Shown: positions 55,912-64,000 of the stretch, in pieces
How the letters are laid out: every line of letters begins with the position of its first letter
Position numbering within the stretch: the stretch's first letter is position 1
Assembly: GCF_004405105.1 (NCBI RefSeq)
Contig: NZ_SORW01000002.1
Span: 186,001-250,000 of the forward strand
Direction: 5' to 3'
Source of the DNA: Jeotgalibacillus sp. R-1-5s-1
GTDB taxonomy: Bacteria > Bacillota > Bacilli > Bacillales > Jeotgalibacillaceae
Length of the DNA stretch: 64,000 nucleotides
The notes under the pieces: model-generated
The model's database searches: none
What the model was told of the DNA's origin: nothing
What the model saw: only the letters and a program-made list of their open reading frames with translations
Made by a program: the position numbers and the translations under genes

Positions 55912-56240
55912 CGAAAATACTATAACACTTTTCTTTTTGAAAAGGAATACTATTATTGAGTTTTCTCTAAAATTCTTTCAATCTATTTACAATTAAATGA
56001 CTAATATTACAGAAGTTCCTCTTTAGTGTGAATGAATCCCTTTACATAATACAAATTTTAACAATAATCAAGCAAAATTTTCATAAGTCTGAAGGTTGTA
56101 AGCGATATCAATAGTATAACGTAATTGTTGATAACTTGTATATAGGTCAGACATCAAATGACTAAAATTATTTTTTCTTGTTGGATTATGTATGTATTTG
56201 ACATCGTTTTACTTCGTGTTGCATGGTTCTTTTATCACTA
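55912..56240. other. AT-rich intergenic region without a gene
   Basis: About 330 bp between the GntR regulator and the spoIIIE terminator. It holds a probable -10 of gntR (TATAGT, 55919-55924) with a poor -35. No open frame with a ribosome site and no clear hairpin was seen in the rest. Confidence 0.5.
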
Positions 56241-56276
56241 AAAAGAGGACAACTCTGAATTGAGTTGTCCTCTTTT
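56241..56276 (-). terminator. Terminator of spoIIIE
   Basis: AAAAGAGGACAACTC / GAGTTGTCCTCTTTT perfect stem, 6-nt loop, 12 bp after the spoIIIE stop. Confidence 0.88.
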
Positions 56277-56288
56277 CAATATATTGAT

Positions 56289-58643
56289 TTAATGATGTTC
56301 TTCAGCCTGTTTGGACTTTAATACTGTTCGGGGTTTACTGCCCTCATAAGGTCCAACGATTCCCCTTTGCTCCATGGCGTCAATGAGTCTGGCTGCTCTC
56401 GTATAGCCTACTCTGAATCTCCTTTGAAGCATGGATACTGACGCTGTCTGCATTTCGACGACGAGATCAACTGCTTCATCGAACAGATCATCTTCTATAT
56501 CAGCTGTTGAGGTTTCCTCCACTTCATCCGGAATCATTTCTTCCTGATATTGCGCCTTTTGCTGTTCAATCACAGCATTTACGACGGTTTCTACTTCTTC
56601 ATCACTAAGAAAGGCACCCTGCACCCTGACCGGTTTATTGGCTCCGATTGGCATGAAAAGCATGTCACCGCGTCCCAGTAATTTTTCTGCTCCACCGGTA
56701 TCAAGGATGGTTCTCGAATCAATCTGTGATGAAACAGCAAAAGCAATTCTTGATGGAATATTGGCTTTAATAACGCCCGTGATAACATCTACTGATGGTC
56801 TTTGAGTGGCAATAATCAAATGAATACCTGCTGCACGGGCCATTTGAGCAAGTCTTGTTATGGAATCCTCCACATCATTGGATGCGACCATCATTAAGTC
56901 GGCAAGCTCGTCTACGATCACCACGATGTATGGCAGCTGAGGCTGTTTTGCGTCCTGTGAGTCATTATGTTTCCTTATGTGTTCATTGTATCCTTCAATA
57001 TTCCTTGTCCCTGTATGGGAAAACAGATCATATCTGCGTTCCATTTCACTGACTACTTTCTTTAAGGCCTGGGAAGCTTTCCTCGCATCCGTGACAACAG
57101 GTGCGAGCAAATGAGGTACGCCGTTATAGACATTCAGCTCCACCATTTTCGGATCGATCATCATGAGTTTAACTTCATGAGGTTTCGTTCGCATAAGAAT
57201 GGATACGATAATTCCGTTAATACATACACTCTTCCCGCTGCCTGTTGCCCCCGCCACGAGAAGGTGGGGCATTTTATTTAATTCAGCCGCCACCGCCTCC
57301 CCGGTGATGTCTCTTCCGAGGCCGATCAGCAGCTTGGCATTTTCTTTTTCCTTTTTTTGCGCTTCCAGTACTTCTCTGAGCGAAACCATCGCTACCTCTG
57401 AATTCGGCACTTCAATTCCGATCGCTGACTTTCCTGGAATTGGTGCTTCAATCCGTATATCCTTTGCAGCGAGGGCAAGTGCAAGATCGTCACTCAGGTT
57501 TACAATTTTGCTGACCTTCACGCCTGTATCAGGGTGAACTTCATATTTCGTTACTGCCGGGCCTAAATGCACCTGCGTTACCTTTGCTCTCACGCCAAAG
57601 CTTTGGAACGTTTTTTCAAGCTTGGAGGCATTTTTCTGTATCGCTTTATATTCGCTGCTCTGGTCCGCATGCGGGGGCAGTGACAACAGATCAATGGAAG
57701 GGAGAACGTATTCCTTATTTTCAACAGCTGCCACACCTCCGGACACAACGTCGAAGTCCTGTTCTTCCAGTTCATCCACAGCTTCTGCCTTCGGCTCAGG
57801 CTTTTTAACCGGTTCCGGTTTCTTTTCAGGCACTGCCCGTATCGAAGCTTTCTCAGCAAAACTTGAAATAAGCGGCTCAAATGATCTCTCTTCATCCTGC
57901 TGATCAAGGGGATCCTCAACTTTAGGCGGTTCATCCGGTTTTTTCCCGCTTCTCCGCGCAATTTGTTCTTCCTTACGCTGTTTTTTCTTTTCTTCTTTTC
58001 TTTCCTTCCACTGCTCACCAGCCTGGTTCTTCATTTCATTGATTTGGTCATATACCCATCGCATGGCCATTTTCACCACTTCACCAACTGATTTTCCAGA
58101 TAGCATAATCGCACCAATCATAAACATGGCGATCGCTGCTACCTTGGAACCGGCTGATGCAAATAACAGGTGGAAAACAGAGTATAGCAGGGCGCCAAAC
58201 ATACCTGCACCCGGATTCATTGTAAAATCACTCGTTAACACTTCATGTGTTTGAATGAGTGCACTTCTGCTCGTTAAGAGACCGTCTGCAGCCCGCTGAT
58301 CAAACATCAGAACATGACTGAACAGGAAGATACTTAACAGGATCAATAGCGCACCTGTCAGCCTCTTATGTAAAACTGGCGGGGTTTTGCGGTAGATCAT
58401 CAGATAAACACCTAAAATGATGATTGAAACCGGAATGATCAGCTGAAAATTACCGAGCAGGTAAGTGAAAGCAATCGTCAGCCAGTTTCCCACCATGCCA
58501 TATTGAAAAATCGACATAATGGATAACGTGATCAGGACAATTCCTGTTAATTCATATGTCAGGGGTGCCGTGAATTTTTGTCCGGCCTTTTTCTTTTTTC
58601 TTGTCGTTTTTTTTGCGGCTGTTCTTTTTTTAGCTGCCGGCAT
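56289..58643 (-). CDS. spoIIIE: DNA translocase FtsK/SpoIIIE
   Basis: A roughly 784-residue septal DNA pump that moves the chromosome into the forespore and clears trapped DNA at division. Four membrane helices in the first ~190 residues, a charged linker, an alpha/beta motor domain with Walker [12 protein letters not shown] near 466 and Walker [14 protein letters not shown], and a C-terminal gamma winged helix ([19 protein letters not shown]) that reads polar DNA motifs. Very similar in length and sequence to B. subtilis SpoIIIE (787). Start: ATG at 58643 with AGAAGGTG 6 bp upstream; an in-frame GTG at 58652 overlaps it. Confidence 0.96.
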   Translation of the reverse strand: MPAAKKRTAAKKTTRKKKKAGQKFTAPLTYELTGIVLITLSIMSIFQYGMVGNWLTIAFTYLLGNFQLIIPVSIIILGVYLMIYRKTPPVLHKRLTGALLILLSIFLFSHVLMFDQRAADGLLTSRSALIQTHEVLTSDFTMNPGAGMFGALLYSVFHLLFASAGSKVAAIAMFMIGAIMLSGKSVGEVVKMAMRWVYDQINEMKNQAGEQWKERKEEKKKQRKEEQIARRSGKKPDEPPKVEDPLDQQDEERSFEPLISSFAEKASIRAVPEKKPEPVKKPEPKAEAVDELEEQDFDVVSGGVAAVENKEYVLPSIDLLSLPPHADQSSEYKAIQKNASKLEKTFQSFGVRAKVTQVHLGPAVTKYEVHPDTGVKVSKIVNLSDDLALALAAKDIRIEAPIPGKSAIGIEVPNSEVAMVSLREVLEAQKKEKENAKLLIGLGRDITGEAVAAELNKMPHLLVAGATGSGKSVCINGIIVSILMRTKPHEVKLMMIDPKMVELNVYNGVPHLLAPVVTDARKASQALKKVVSEMERRYDLFSHTGTRNIEGYNEHIRKHNDSQDAKQPQLPYIVVIVDELADLMMVASNDVEDSITRLAQMARAAGIHLIIATQRPSVDVITGVIKANIPSRIAFAVSSQIDSRTILDTGGAEKLLGRGDMLFMPIGANKPVRVQGAFLSDEEVETVVNAVIEQQKAQYQEEMIPDEVEETSTADIEDDLFDEAVDLVVEMQTASVSMLQRRFRVGYTRAARLIDAMEQRGIVGPYEGSKPRTVLKSKQAEEHH

Positions 58644-58675
58644 ACGATTCACCTTCTTTCAGATTGAACAAATAA

Positions 58676-58720
58676 AGAGGCTGGGACAACACTCTAAATT
58701 GGAGGTGTTCCAGACTCTTT
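58676..58720. other. GAGGCTGGGACA-type hairpin before spoIIIE
   Basis: AGAGGCTGGGACAACACTC folds on GTGTTCCAGACTCTTTTT with some mismatches. Phrases GAGGCTGGGACA occur in intergenic hairpins of many Firmicutes, from memory. It is 24 bp before the spoIIIE ribosome site. Confidence 0.5.
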
Positions 58721-58811
58721 TTATCATCGCGCGGACCGCAACAAGACGGTTTATGCGTTGCTTACGTGTTTACTTATTTCAAAGCAAACATAACGCTGTA
58801 AAAAATCAATA

Positions 58812-58849
58812 CAAGCCGGACCGCATTTTGACTGCTGACATCCGGCTTG
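58812..58849 (-). terminator. Terminator of rnjB
   Basis: CAAGCCGGA / TCCGGCTTG stem on both sides of a 20-nt loop, then TATTGATTTTTT on the minus strand, 13 bp after rnjB. Confidence 0.7.
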
Positions 58850-58862
58850 CAAAAGCTGTTTA

Positions 58863-60530
58863 TTATACTTCCATGATAATTGGTAAAATCATTGGTCGTC
58901 TTTTTGTTTTTGTGTAGAGCAGGTGATTAAGCGAATCACGGATTTCCTGTTTAATGCCTGACCAGTCAAATGTTCTGTTCTCAACATTTTTCTCTACAAT
59001 ATTCCGAACAACGGATACTGACTCCTCCATAAGCTTTTCAGACTCCCGCACGTATACAAATCCACGGGAAATGACTTCAGGACCAGCTGCAATGGATTTA
59101 TTTTTACGATTTAATGTGACAACAACGAGCAGGACGCCATCCTGGGAAAGCAGTCTGCGGTCACGAAGTACGATGTTACCAACGTCACCTACACCTTTTC
59201 CATCAATGAGGATATTTCCTGTCTGCACGCGGCCGCTCATTTTCATTTTACCTGCAGCGTATTCAACGATATCACCCTTATCAGCAATAAAGATGTTGGA
59301 GCGTGGAATCCCCATCTCCTCTGCAAGTCTTGCGTGTGTAATCAGATGGCGGTATTCACCCTGAATCGGAATGAAATAGCGCGGCTTCATCAGATTGATC
59401 ATCATCTTCAGATCTTCCTGGCTGCCATGTCCTGATACATGCACATTTTTACTTGCCGTCAAAACGGTGGCACCCGCTTTGGTCATCTCATTAACCGAGC
59501 GGTATAAATATACCTCCATACCAGGTGAAGGTGTAAACGTAATAAGAACGGTATCGCCCTCCTGGATATTGACAAAGTCATGTGTCTGATTCGCCATGCT
59601 CTGCATGACTTTAAATGGCTCATCATGGGTTCCGGAAAGGATAATCACGATCTCATCATCCTGATACTGGCTGATTTCATCCGGCTGAATACGTGTATCT
59701 TCCTCATAAGTCAGATACTCAAGTCTTGATGCCACGTTCACAACTCTTTCGACCGCTTCTCCGATCACAGCTACTTTACGTCCTGTGCGGCTTGCCACAT
59801 CAAAGACCTGCTGGATCCGGATCAGATTGGATGCGTAACACGTCACAATCACTCGGCCTTTTGCTTTTCTGAAGCTTGTCTGAATCTGATTTTCAACGAC
59901 TGATTCTGACGTTGTATGACCAGGACGCTCCGCTTCAGTACTGTCGGATAGGAGCGCAAATACACCCTTTTCACCAAGCTTTGCCATTTTCCCGATATTT
60001 GATGCATATCCGCCTCTGGCAGACTGATCAAACTTAAATTCACCAGTATGAACAATCGCCCCTTCAGACGTATGTATCGCAATACCAAGGGAATCAGGGA
60101 TACTGTGAGTCGTCTGGAAAAACGTTACATTCACAGAATCGAATTTCATATTGCTCTTTTCATGGACGGTATAAAATTTAACACGTTCTTTAAAGCCGTA
60201 TTCTTTTAAGCCGGCTTTAGCAAGTGCTACTGTCAGCTTTGAGCCATATACAGGCACTTTTATTTTTTCAAGAAGATACGGTAGCGATCCGATTGAATCA
60301 TCATGACCATGCGTTAAAAAGATGGCCTTTACCCGCTCTTTATTTGCTTCAATATAATTAAAATCTGGAATGACGATATCAATCCCGAACATTTCATCCT
60401 CAGGGAACATCAGCCCTGAATCAATAATAAACATGTCGTCATCCACTTCAATCACGTACATGTTTTTACCGATCTCTCCAACCCCTCCGAGTGGAATGAT
60501 CTTTATTTTTTCATTGGTTACTTTAGACAA
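58863..60530 (-). CDS. rnjB: Ribonuclease J2-like protein RnjB
   Basis: A 555-residue metallo-beta-lactamase/beta-CASP RNase J. The zinc loop reads T-H74-G-H76-D-D78-S79: the last His of HxHxDH is Ser. RNase J1 has HGHEDH, and B. subtilis RnjB is also degenerate here. It also ends KTKRRPMILPIIMEV, like RnjB. So this is the accessory subunit of the J1/J2 complex with little own activity. Other motifs (GDLTDSTEAERPGHT-type loop SDSTEAERPG, HVSGHGSQEDLKMMI) are intact. Start is TTG at 60530 with AGGAGG 8-9 bp upstream. Neighbours dapA and spoIIIE match the ymfA locus. Confidence 0.92.
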   Translation of the reverse strand: MSKVTNEKIKIIPLGGVGEIGKNMYVIEVDDDMFIIDSGLMFPEDEMFGIDIVIPDFNYIEANKERVKAIFLTHGHDDSIGSLPYLLEKIKVPVYGSKLTVALAKAGLKEYGFKERVKFYTVHEKSNMKFDSVNVTFFQTTHSIPDSLGIAIHTSEGAIVHTGEFKFDQSARGGYASNIGKMAKLGEKGVFALLSDSTEAERPGHTTSESVVENQIQTSFRKAKGRVIVTCYASNLIRIQQVFDVASRTGRKVAVIGEAVERVVNVASRLEYLTYEEDTRIQPDEISQYQDDEIVIILSGTHDEPFKVMQSMANQTHDFVNIQEGDTVLITFTPSPGMEVYLYRSVNEMTKAGATVLTASKNVHVSGHGSQEDLKMMINLMKPRYFIPIQGEYRHLITHARLAEEMGIPRSNIFIADKGDIVEYAAGKMKMSGRVQTGNILIDGKGVGDVGNIVLRDRRLLSQDGVLLVVVTLNRKNKSIAAGPEVISRGFVYVRESEKLMEESVSVVRNIVEKNVENRTFDWSGIKQEIRDSLNHLLYTKTKRRPMILPIIMEV

Positions 60531-60582
60531 ACCTGTTTCCTCCTATATATATAATTCCGTTCCCATTTAAGCAGCTGAATTC

Positions 60583-60611
60583 ATTATACTTGAGAATAGT
60601 CAGCCTGTACA
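60583..60611 (-). promoter_or_regulatory. Candidate rnjB promoter
   Basis: Minus-strand -10 TATAAT (60583-60588) with TGTACA (60606-60611) 17 bp upstream. The -35 matches at four of six bases. Confidence 0.5.
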
Positions 60612-60724
60612 TGTATTTATCACGAATATACTGGATGGAATAAGCATATTTTATATAAAATGCTATACATATTCTGATTGTTCAGAGAAGATTTTAACAA
60701 CATAACCGATCATTATGCAAAGAG

Positions 60725-60760
60725 AAAAAAGCCTCCTTCATAAACGAAGAAGACTTTTTT
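60725..60760 (-). terminator. Terminator of asd-dapG-dapA
   Basis: AAAAAAGTCTTCTTC / GAAGGAGGCTTTTTT, 4-nt loop region, 21 bp beyond the dapA stop. Confidence 0.8.
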
Positions 60761-60781
60761 CATAAAAAGGCATTCTCATGC

Positions 60782-61657
60782 TTATCTACTGAACTGATCG
60801 AGCGCTTCATAGAGGAAATCTTTCTCGCTGTCATTTAAGACAACAAGCGGGAGGCGAACGCCACCACAAAGAATTCCCTGGCGGTTTAAAGCTTCTTTGA
60901 CCGGAGCAGGACTCGGCTGGGCAAACAGAGCTCTTGTTAAAGGAAGCAGACGCTGGTGCATGACAGCCGCCTTTTTCAGGTCACCCTTTAGAAAATCAGC
61001 GATCATCTCCTGCATTTCCACCCCTGCAACGTGTGAGGTTACGGATACAACGCCGTAACCGCCAACGGATAAAAGCGGAAGTGTCAGTCCATCATCACCA
61101 CTGTAAACAAGAAAATCATCATCTGTACCGGCAATGATTTCCGTCATCTGATCCAGATCACCGCTTGCTTCTTTTACCGCAACAATAGTCGGCAATTTAG
61201 AAAGGCGAATAATCGTATCCGCCTCAATATTTACAGCCGAACGTCCCGGGATGTTATAGATCATAACCGGTAGACTTACTTCTTTAGTGACGGCTTCAAA
61301 GTGACGGTAAAGCCCTTCCTGACTTGGTTTATTATAATAAGGTGCCACCAGCATCAACGCATCTGCTCCTGCATCCCTTGCTGCTTTTGACAGGGCAATG
61401 GTTCCTTCAGTCGTATTACTTCCTGTCCCTGCGATAACAGGCACCCTTTTATCAGCTGTTTTTACGACGAACTTGAACAGTTCCACTTTTTCATCGAAGG
61501 TCAGCGTTGGAGATTCACCTGTTGTTCCGGCCACAACCAACGAGTCTGACCCGTGATCAATTAAATAATTGACAAGCTGCTCCACACGGCCGTAATCGAC
61601 CTTGTTATGCTCATCAAAAGGTGTAGTCATTGCAGTTGAGACTCGCCCAAAATTCAT
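60782..61657 (-). CDS. dapA: 4-hydroxy-tetrahydrodipicolinate synthase
   Basis: A 291-residue DHDPS condensing pyruvate with aspartate semialdehyde in lysine, DAP and dipicolinate synthesis. Family motifs TTGESPTLT (about 42-50), catalytic Tyr in MIYNIPGRSAVNI and the Schiff-base Lys in VAVKEASGDLDQ are in place. ATG at 61657 is 8 bp after AGGAG; the in-frame GTG upstream overlaps it. The last gene of the asd-dapG-dapA operon. Confidence 0.97.
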   Translation of the reverse strand: MNFGRVSTAMTTPFDEHNKVDYGRVEQLVNYLIDHGSDSLVVAGTTGESPTLTFDEKVELFKFVVKTADKRVPVIAGTGSNTTEGTIALSKAARDAGADALMLVAPYYNKPSQEGLYRHFEAVTKEVSLPVMIYNIPGRSAVNIEADTIIRLSKLPTIVAVKEASGDLDQMTEIIAGTDDDFLVYSGDDGLTLPLLSVGGYGVVSVTSHVAGVEMQEMIADFLKGDLKKAAVMHQRLLPLTRALFAQPSPAPVKEALNRQGILCGGVRLPLVVLNDSEKDFLYEALDQFSR

Positions 61658-61723
61658 TGTATTCACTCCTGTTTTTCATTCCTTACTATCAGGACAGACC
61701 TGTAAGGCAACCAGCCTGACGTT

Positions 61724-62914
61724 TTATGCATTAGATAAATCTTCTGCACCTGATTCAATAAAAAAATAATGCAATAGCTGCTGTGCTGCGGCAGAAGAAT
61801 GCTGATCAGTCAAAATCCAAAACGTCATATGACTGTCTGCTGTCTGCCATATCTTAATATCATGCTTCGTTAATAGGCTGACGATGGATGACGTAATCCC
61901 GGGTTTACCGGCCATCCTTTCACCTATCAGCGCAATTTTTGATACATTTTCTTTAAACGTGTATGGAAAACCTGCACGCAGCAGAATCTCTTTTAATTTA
62001 AATGCATCAGCTTTATCCACGGTAAACTTGACTTCGTTAGGCTGTATGGAAATTAAATCGATACTGATCTCAGCCTGGGCAACCCTCGTAAACACACGAT
62101 CACAATCCTGTGAATTAACGATGACCTGTACAAGGTGATTGACAGCTGTCACGGATTGAATCGGACCACCATTTTGATGGCGTTCTGTAATCCAGGTTCC
62201 GCTCTCACCATCCAATGCCCCTGTCCATAATGGAACCTTGTTCGATCTGGCCCATTCGATTGCCTTCGGATGAATCACTTTAGCTCCCTGGTAAGCAATA
62301 TGACAGGCTTCATCATAAGAAATCCTGTCAACAATGGATGTATTATAGATGACCGAAGGATCACCGCTCATGATCCCTTCAACATCTGTAAACAACTGGC
62401 ACGCCTCTGCATCAAGGGCTGCTGCGATCGCACATGCTGTCGCATCACTGCCCCCTCTTCCAAGGGTTGAAACCTCGCCAAATGGTGACATACCTTGAAA
62501 ACCGGTTAATACCACTACTTGAGAAGATGCAAATTCCTTTAAAATCGGTTCAGGATTTACTTTCGTAATCGAGGCATTCAGCACCCGGTCAGTATGAATC
62601 CCCGCTTCTCTGCCCGTAATAACAGACGCCTTTAAACCAATCTCATGCAGCACTGAGGAAAAAACAGCCGCTGAGATCGTCTCTCCGCATGAAAGCAGGA
62701 GTGCCTGGTGCTGATCAGGCATACTATCGGGACTGTCAATAAGGGAAAGCAGTGAATCTGTTGCGTATGGATCGCCATGTCTTCCCATTGCAGAGACTAC
62801 CGCTACTACTTTCTTTCCACTCTTTACTGCCTTTTCAACCTGTATAGCGGCTAAATTTCTTTTTTCCGCTGTCGTGAGTGAGGTACCGCCGAATTTCTGT
62901 ACAATGATGGTCAA
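61724..62914 (-). CDS. dapG: Aspartokinase I (DapG type)
   Basis: A 396-residue aspartate kinase. The catalytic motifs VQKFGGTS (6-13), VVAVVSAMGRHGDPYATDSLL, and GRGGSDATACAIAAAL are complete; two ACT domains occupy the C-terminal third. Position and DAP context match DapG, the isozyme inhibited by meso-diaminopimelate. Start is TTG at 62914, 7 bp after GAGGGG. It follows asd by 28 bp. Confidence 0.95.
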   Translation of the reverse strand: MTIIVQKFGGTSLTTAEKRNLAAIQVEKAVKSGKKVVAVVSAMGRHGDPYATDSLLSLIDSPDSMPDQHQALLLSCGETISAAVFSSVLHEIGLKASVITGREAGIHTDRVLNASITKVNPEPILKEFASSQVVVLTGFQGMSPFGEVSTLGRGGSDATACAIAAALDAEACQLFTDVEGIMSGDPSVIYNTSIVDRISYDEACHIAYQGAKVIHPKAIEWARSNKVPLWTGALDGESGTWITERHQNGGPIQSVTAVNHLVQVIVNSQDCDRVFTRVAQAEISIDLISIQPNEVKFTVDKADAFKLKEILLRAGFPYTFKENVSKIALIGERMAGKPGITSSIVSLLTKHDIKIWQTADSHMTFWILTDQHSSAAAQQLLHYFFIESGAEDLSNA

Positions 62915-62942
62915 GCTGCTGCCCCTCTCTGCAGCGTGGGAC

Positions 62943-63986
62943 TTAGACGAGTTTTAGTTTGATTAAGCTTTCAGCAATTTGTACAGAATTCCACGCCGCT
63001 CCCTTTAAAAGATTGTCAGAGACAATCCACATATGGAAACCGTTATCCTCATCAGGATCCTTACGTACGCGACCTACGAATACGTCAAGCTTTCCTGCAG
63101 CTGTGCTTGGCATCGGGTAAAGCTGTTCATCAGGTCGATCCTGAAGAACAACACCAGGTGCTGTTTCCAATAGCCCGTGCAGATCTGCAACATTTTTGCC
63201 GCTTTCATTTACTTCTATATAGACGGACTCTGAATGACCATTTTCTACAGGAAGTCTGACGCAGGTAGCTGAAACTTTAAGTTCCGGCATATGCATAATT
63301 TTCTTTGTTTCGTTGATCATTTTCATCTCTTCATAGGTGTATCCGTTCGTATCGAATACATCAATTTGAGGTACCGCATTAAATGCGATCTGATAATGAT
63401 GATCCGCTCCTTTAACAGGAAGCACAGAAGCCTTTACTTCTTCACCGTTAAGAATTGCCTGTGACTGTTCGTTCATTTCGGTAATCGCCTGCACTCCTGC
63501 ACCTGAAACGGCCTGATAAGTTGAAACCAACACTTTACTCAGTCCATACGCCTGTCTGATCGGCTCAAGTGCTACAACCATCTGAATTGTAGAACAGTTC
63601 GGGTTAGCAATAATACCCTTATGCTGATGCAAATCTGATTCATTGACTTCCGGAACAACGAGCGGCACTTCCGGATCCATTCGGAATGCACTTGTATTGT
63701 CAATCACAATGGCACCGCGTTTTGCTGCTTCAGGTGCCAACGCCTTCGAAACACTTCCACCTGCTGAGAATAATGCAATATCCACCCCTTCAAACTTCTC
63801 GGGTGCTGCTTCTTCAACTGTGACTTCTGCTCCGTTAAAAAGAAGCTTTTGACCAGCAGATCTTGCTGAGGATAGCAAAGTTAATTTCTCCACCGGAAAT
63901 TGACGTTGCTCTAATATAGATAGCATCTGAGTACCTACTGCACCAGTTGCTCCGACTACTGCTACATGATAACCGTTACCTTTCAC
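62943..63986 (-). CDS. asd: Aspartate-semialdehyde dehydrogenase
   Basis: A 347-residue NADPH-dependent enzyme reducing aspartyl phosphate to the semialdehyde. N-terminal nucleotide motif [16 protein letters not shown], catalytic Cys in [16 protein letters not shown] (about 130), and substrate His in [12 protein letters not shown] are seen. Start is GTG at 63986 with AAGGAG 7 bp upstream at the window edge. In Bacillus the dipicolinate synthase genes lie just upstream; they would be outside this window. Confidence 0.96.
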   Translation of the reverse strand: MKGNGYHVAVVGATGAVGTQMLSILEQRQFPVEKLTLLSSARSAGQKLLFNGAEVTVEEAAPEKFEGVDIALFSAGGSVSKALAPEAAKRGAIVIDNTSAFRMDPEVPLVVPEVNESDLHQHKGIIANPNCSTIQMVVALEPIRQAYGLSKVLVSTYQAVSGAGVQAITEMNEQSQAILNGEEVKASVLPVKGADHHYQIAFNAVPQIDVFDTNGYTYEEMKMINETKKIMHMPELKVSATCVRLPVENGHSESVYIEVNESGKNVADLHGLLETAPGVVLQDRPDEQLYPMPSTAAGKLDVFVGRVRKDPDEDNGFHMWIVSDNLLKGAAWNSVQIAESLIKLKLV

Positions 63987-64000
63987 GAAAAAGCTCCTTC

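Noticed and set aside
55954-56230. Small gene or riboswitch in the AT-rich gap before gntR
   Set aside because: No ribosome site with an open frame and no stable hairpin series; nothing like a known purine, lysine or T-box leader.

Overview
The window is one continuous piece of a spore-forming, low-to-mid G+C Gram-positive chromosome of the Bacillaceae / Planococcaceae type. The evidence is the gene content (cotE, spoVS, spoVK, spoIIIE, a Spo0E-family phosphatase, LexA with CGAAC-N4-GTTCG boxes, GlnR, GlpP, RicA, RNase Y and RNase J) and gene order that follows the Bacillus subtilis lexA-glnA-hfq-miaA-mutSL-cotE-miaB-spoVS-ymdB-rny-recA-cinA-pgsA-ymf-spoIIIE-rnjB-dapA-dapG-asd backbone, read on the minus strand. 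The exact genus cannot be fixed from the sequence; a Jeotgalibacillus-like organism is only a guess. No tRNA, rRNA, CRISPR array, phage, transposase or plasmid function was seen. Nearly all genes are on the minus strand; the exceptions are the Spo0E-like gene, lexA, a TRIC-type channel gene and a LacI-family regulator.

Left part (0-19 kb): a Spo0E-like phosphatase; a two-gene heterodimeric ABC exporter; a 145-bp nested palindrome that folds into a fully paired four-way cloverleaf; yneF; tkt; the SOS block ynzC-yneB-yneA facing lexA across three LexA boxes; an alpha/beta hydrolase; the glnR-glnA operon with GlnR operators on its promoter; ynbB-hflX; a TRIC channel gene followed by a Bacillaceae-type intergenic repeat; spoVK, hfq, miaA and a monoacylglycerol-lipase-like hydrolase.

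Middle part (19-42 kb): the glycerol regulon glpP-glpF-glpK-glpD, with two leader terminators suited to GlpP antitermination and a CcpA cre site on the glpF promoter; a small unknown gene; mutS-mutL; cotE; an autoregulated orphan LacI-family gene bracketed by very long perfect palindromes; an unknown small gene; a CcpA-controlled aldehyde dehydrogenase with its DUF779 partner; a mini-copy of the intergenic repeat; ymcA(ricA)-miaB; the 2-oxoacid:ferredoxin oxidoreductase korA-korB; spoVS, ymdB and rny.

Right part (42-64 kb): recA with an SOS box that is also part of a hairpin terminator; cinA; pgsA; a rodZ-like gene (ymfM); ymfK, ymfJ, ymfI, ymfH and ymfF; a BMP-type nucleoside ABC importer behind its GntR-family regulator; spoIIIE; rnjB; and the lysine/dipicolinate branch dapA-dapG-asd.

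The functions present fit a core-genome segment: DNA repair (lexA, recA, mutSL), RNA processing (hfq, rny, rnjB, miaA, miaB, ricA), sporulation, and nitrogen and carbon control. The most unusual structures are non-coding: the cloverleaf at 4131-4275, the 38-bp and 44-bp perfect palindromes around the LacI gene, and the two related repeat elements at 15478-15742 and 33196-33249. Many genes start with TTG or GTG; starts were chosen from Shine-Dalgarno position and, where remembered, family length.
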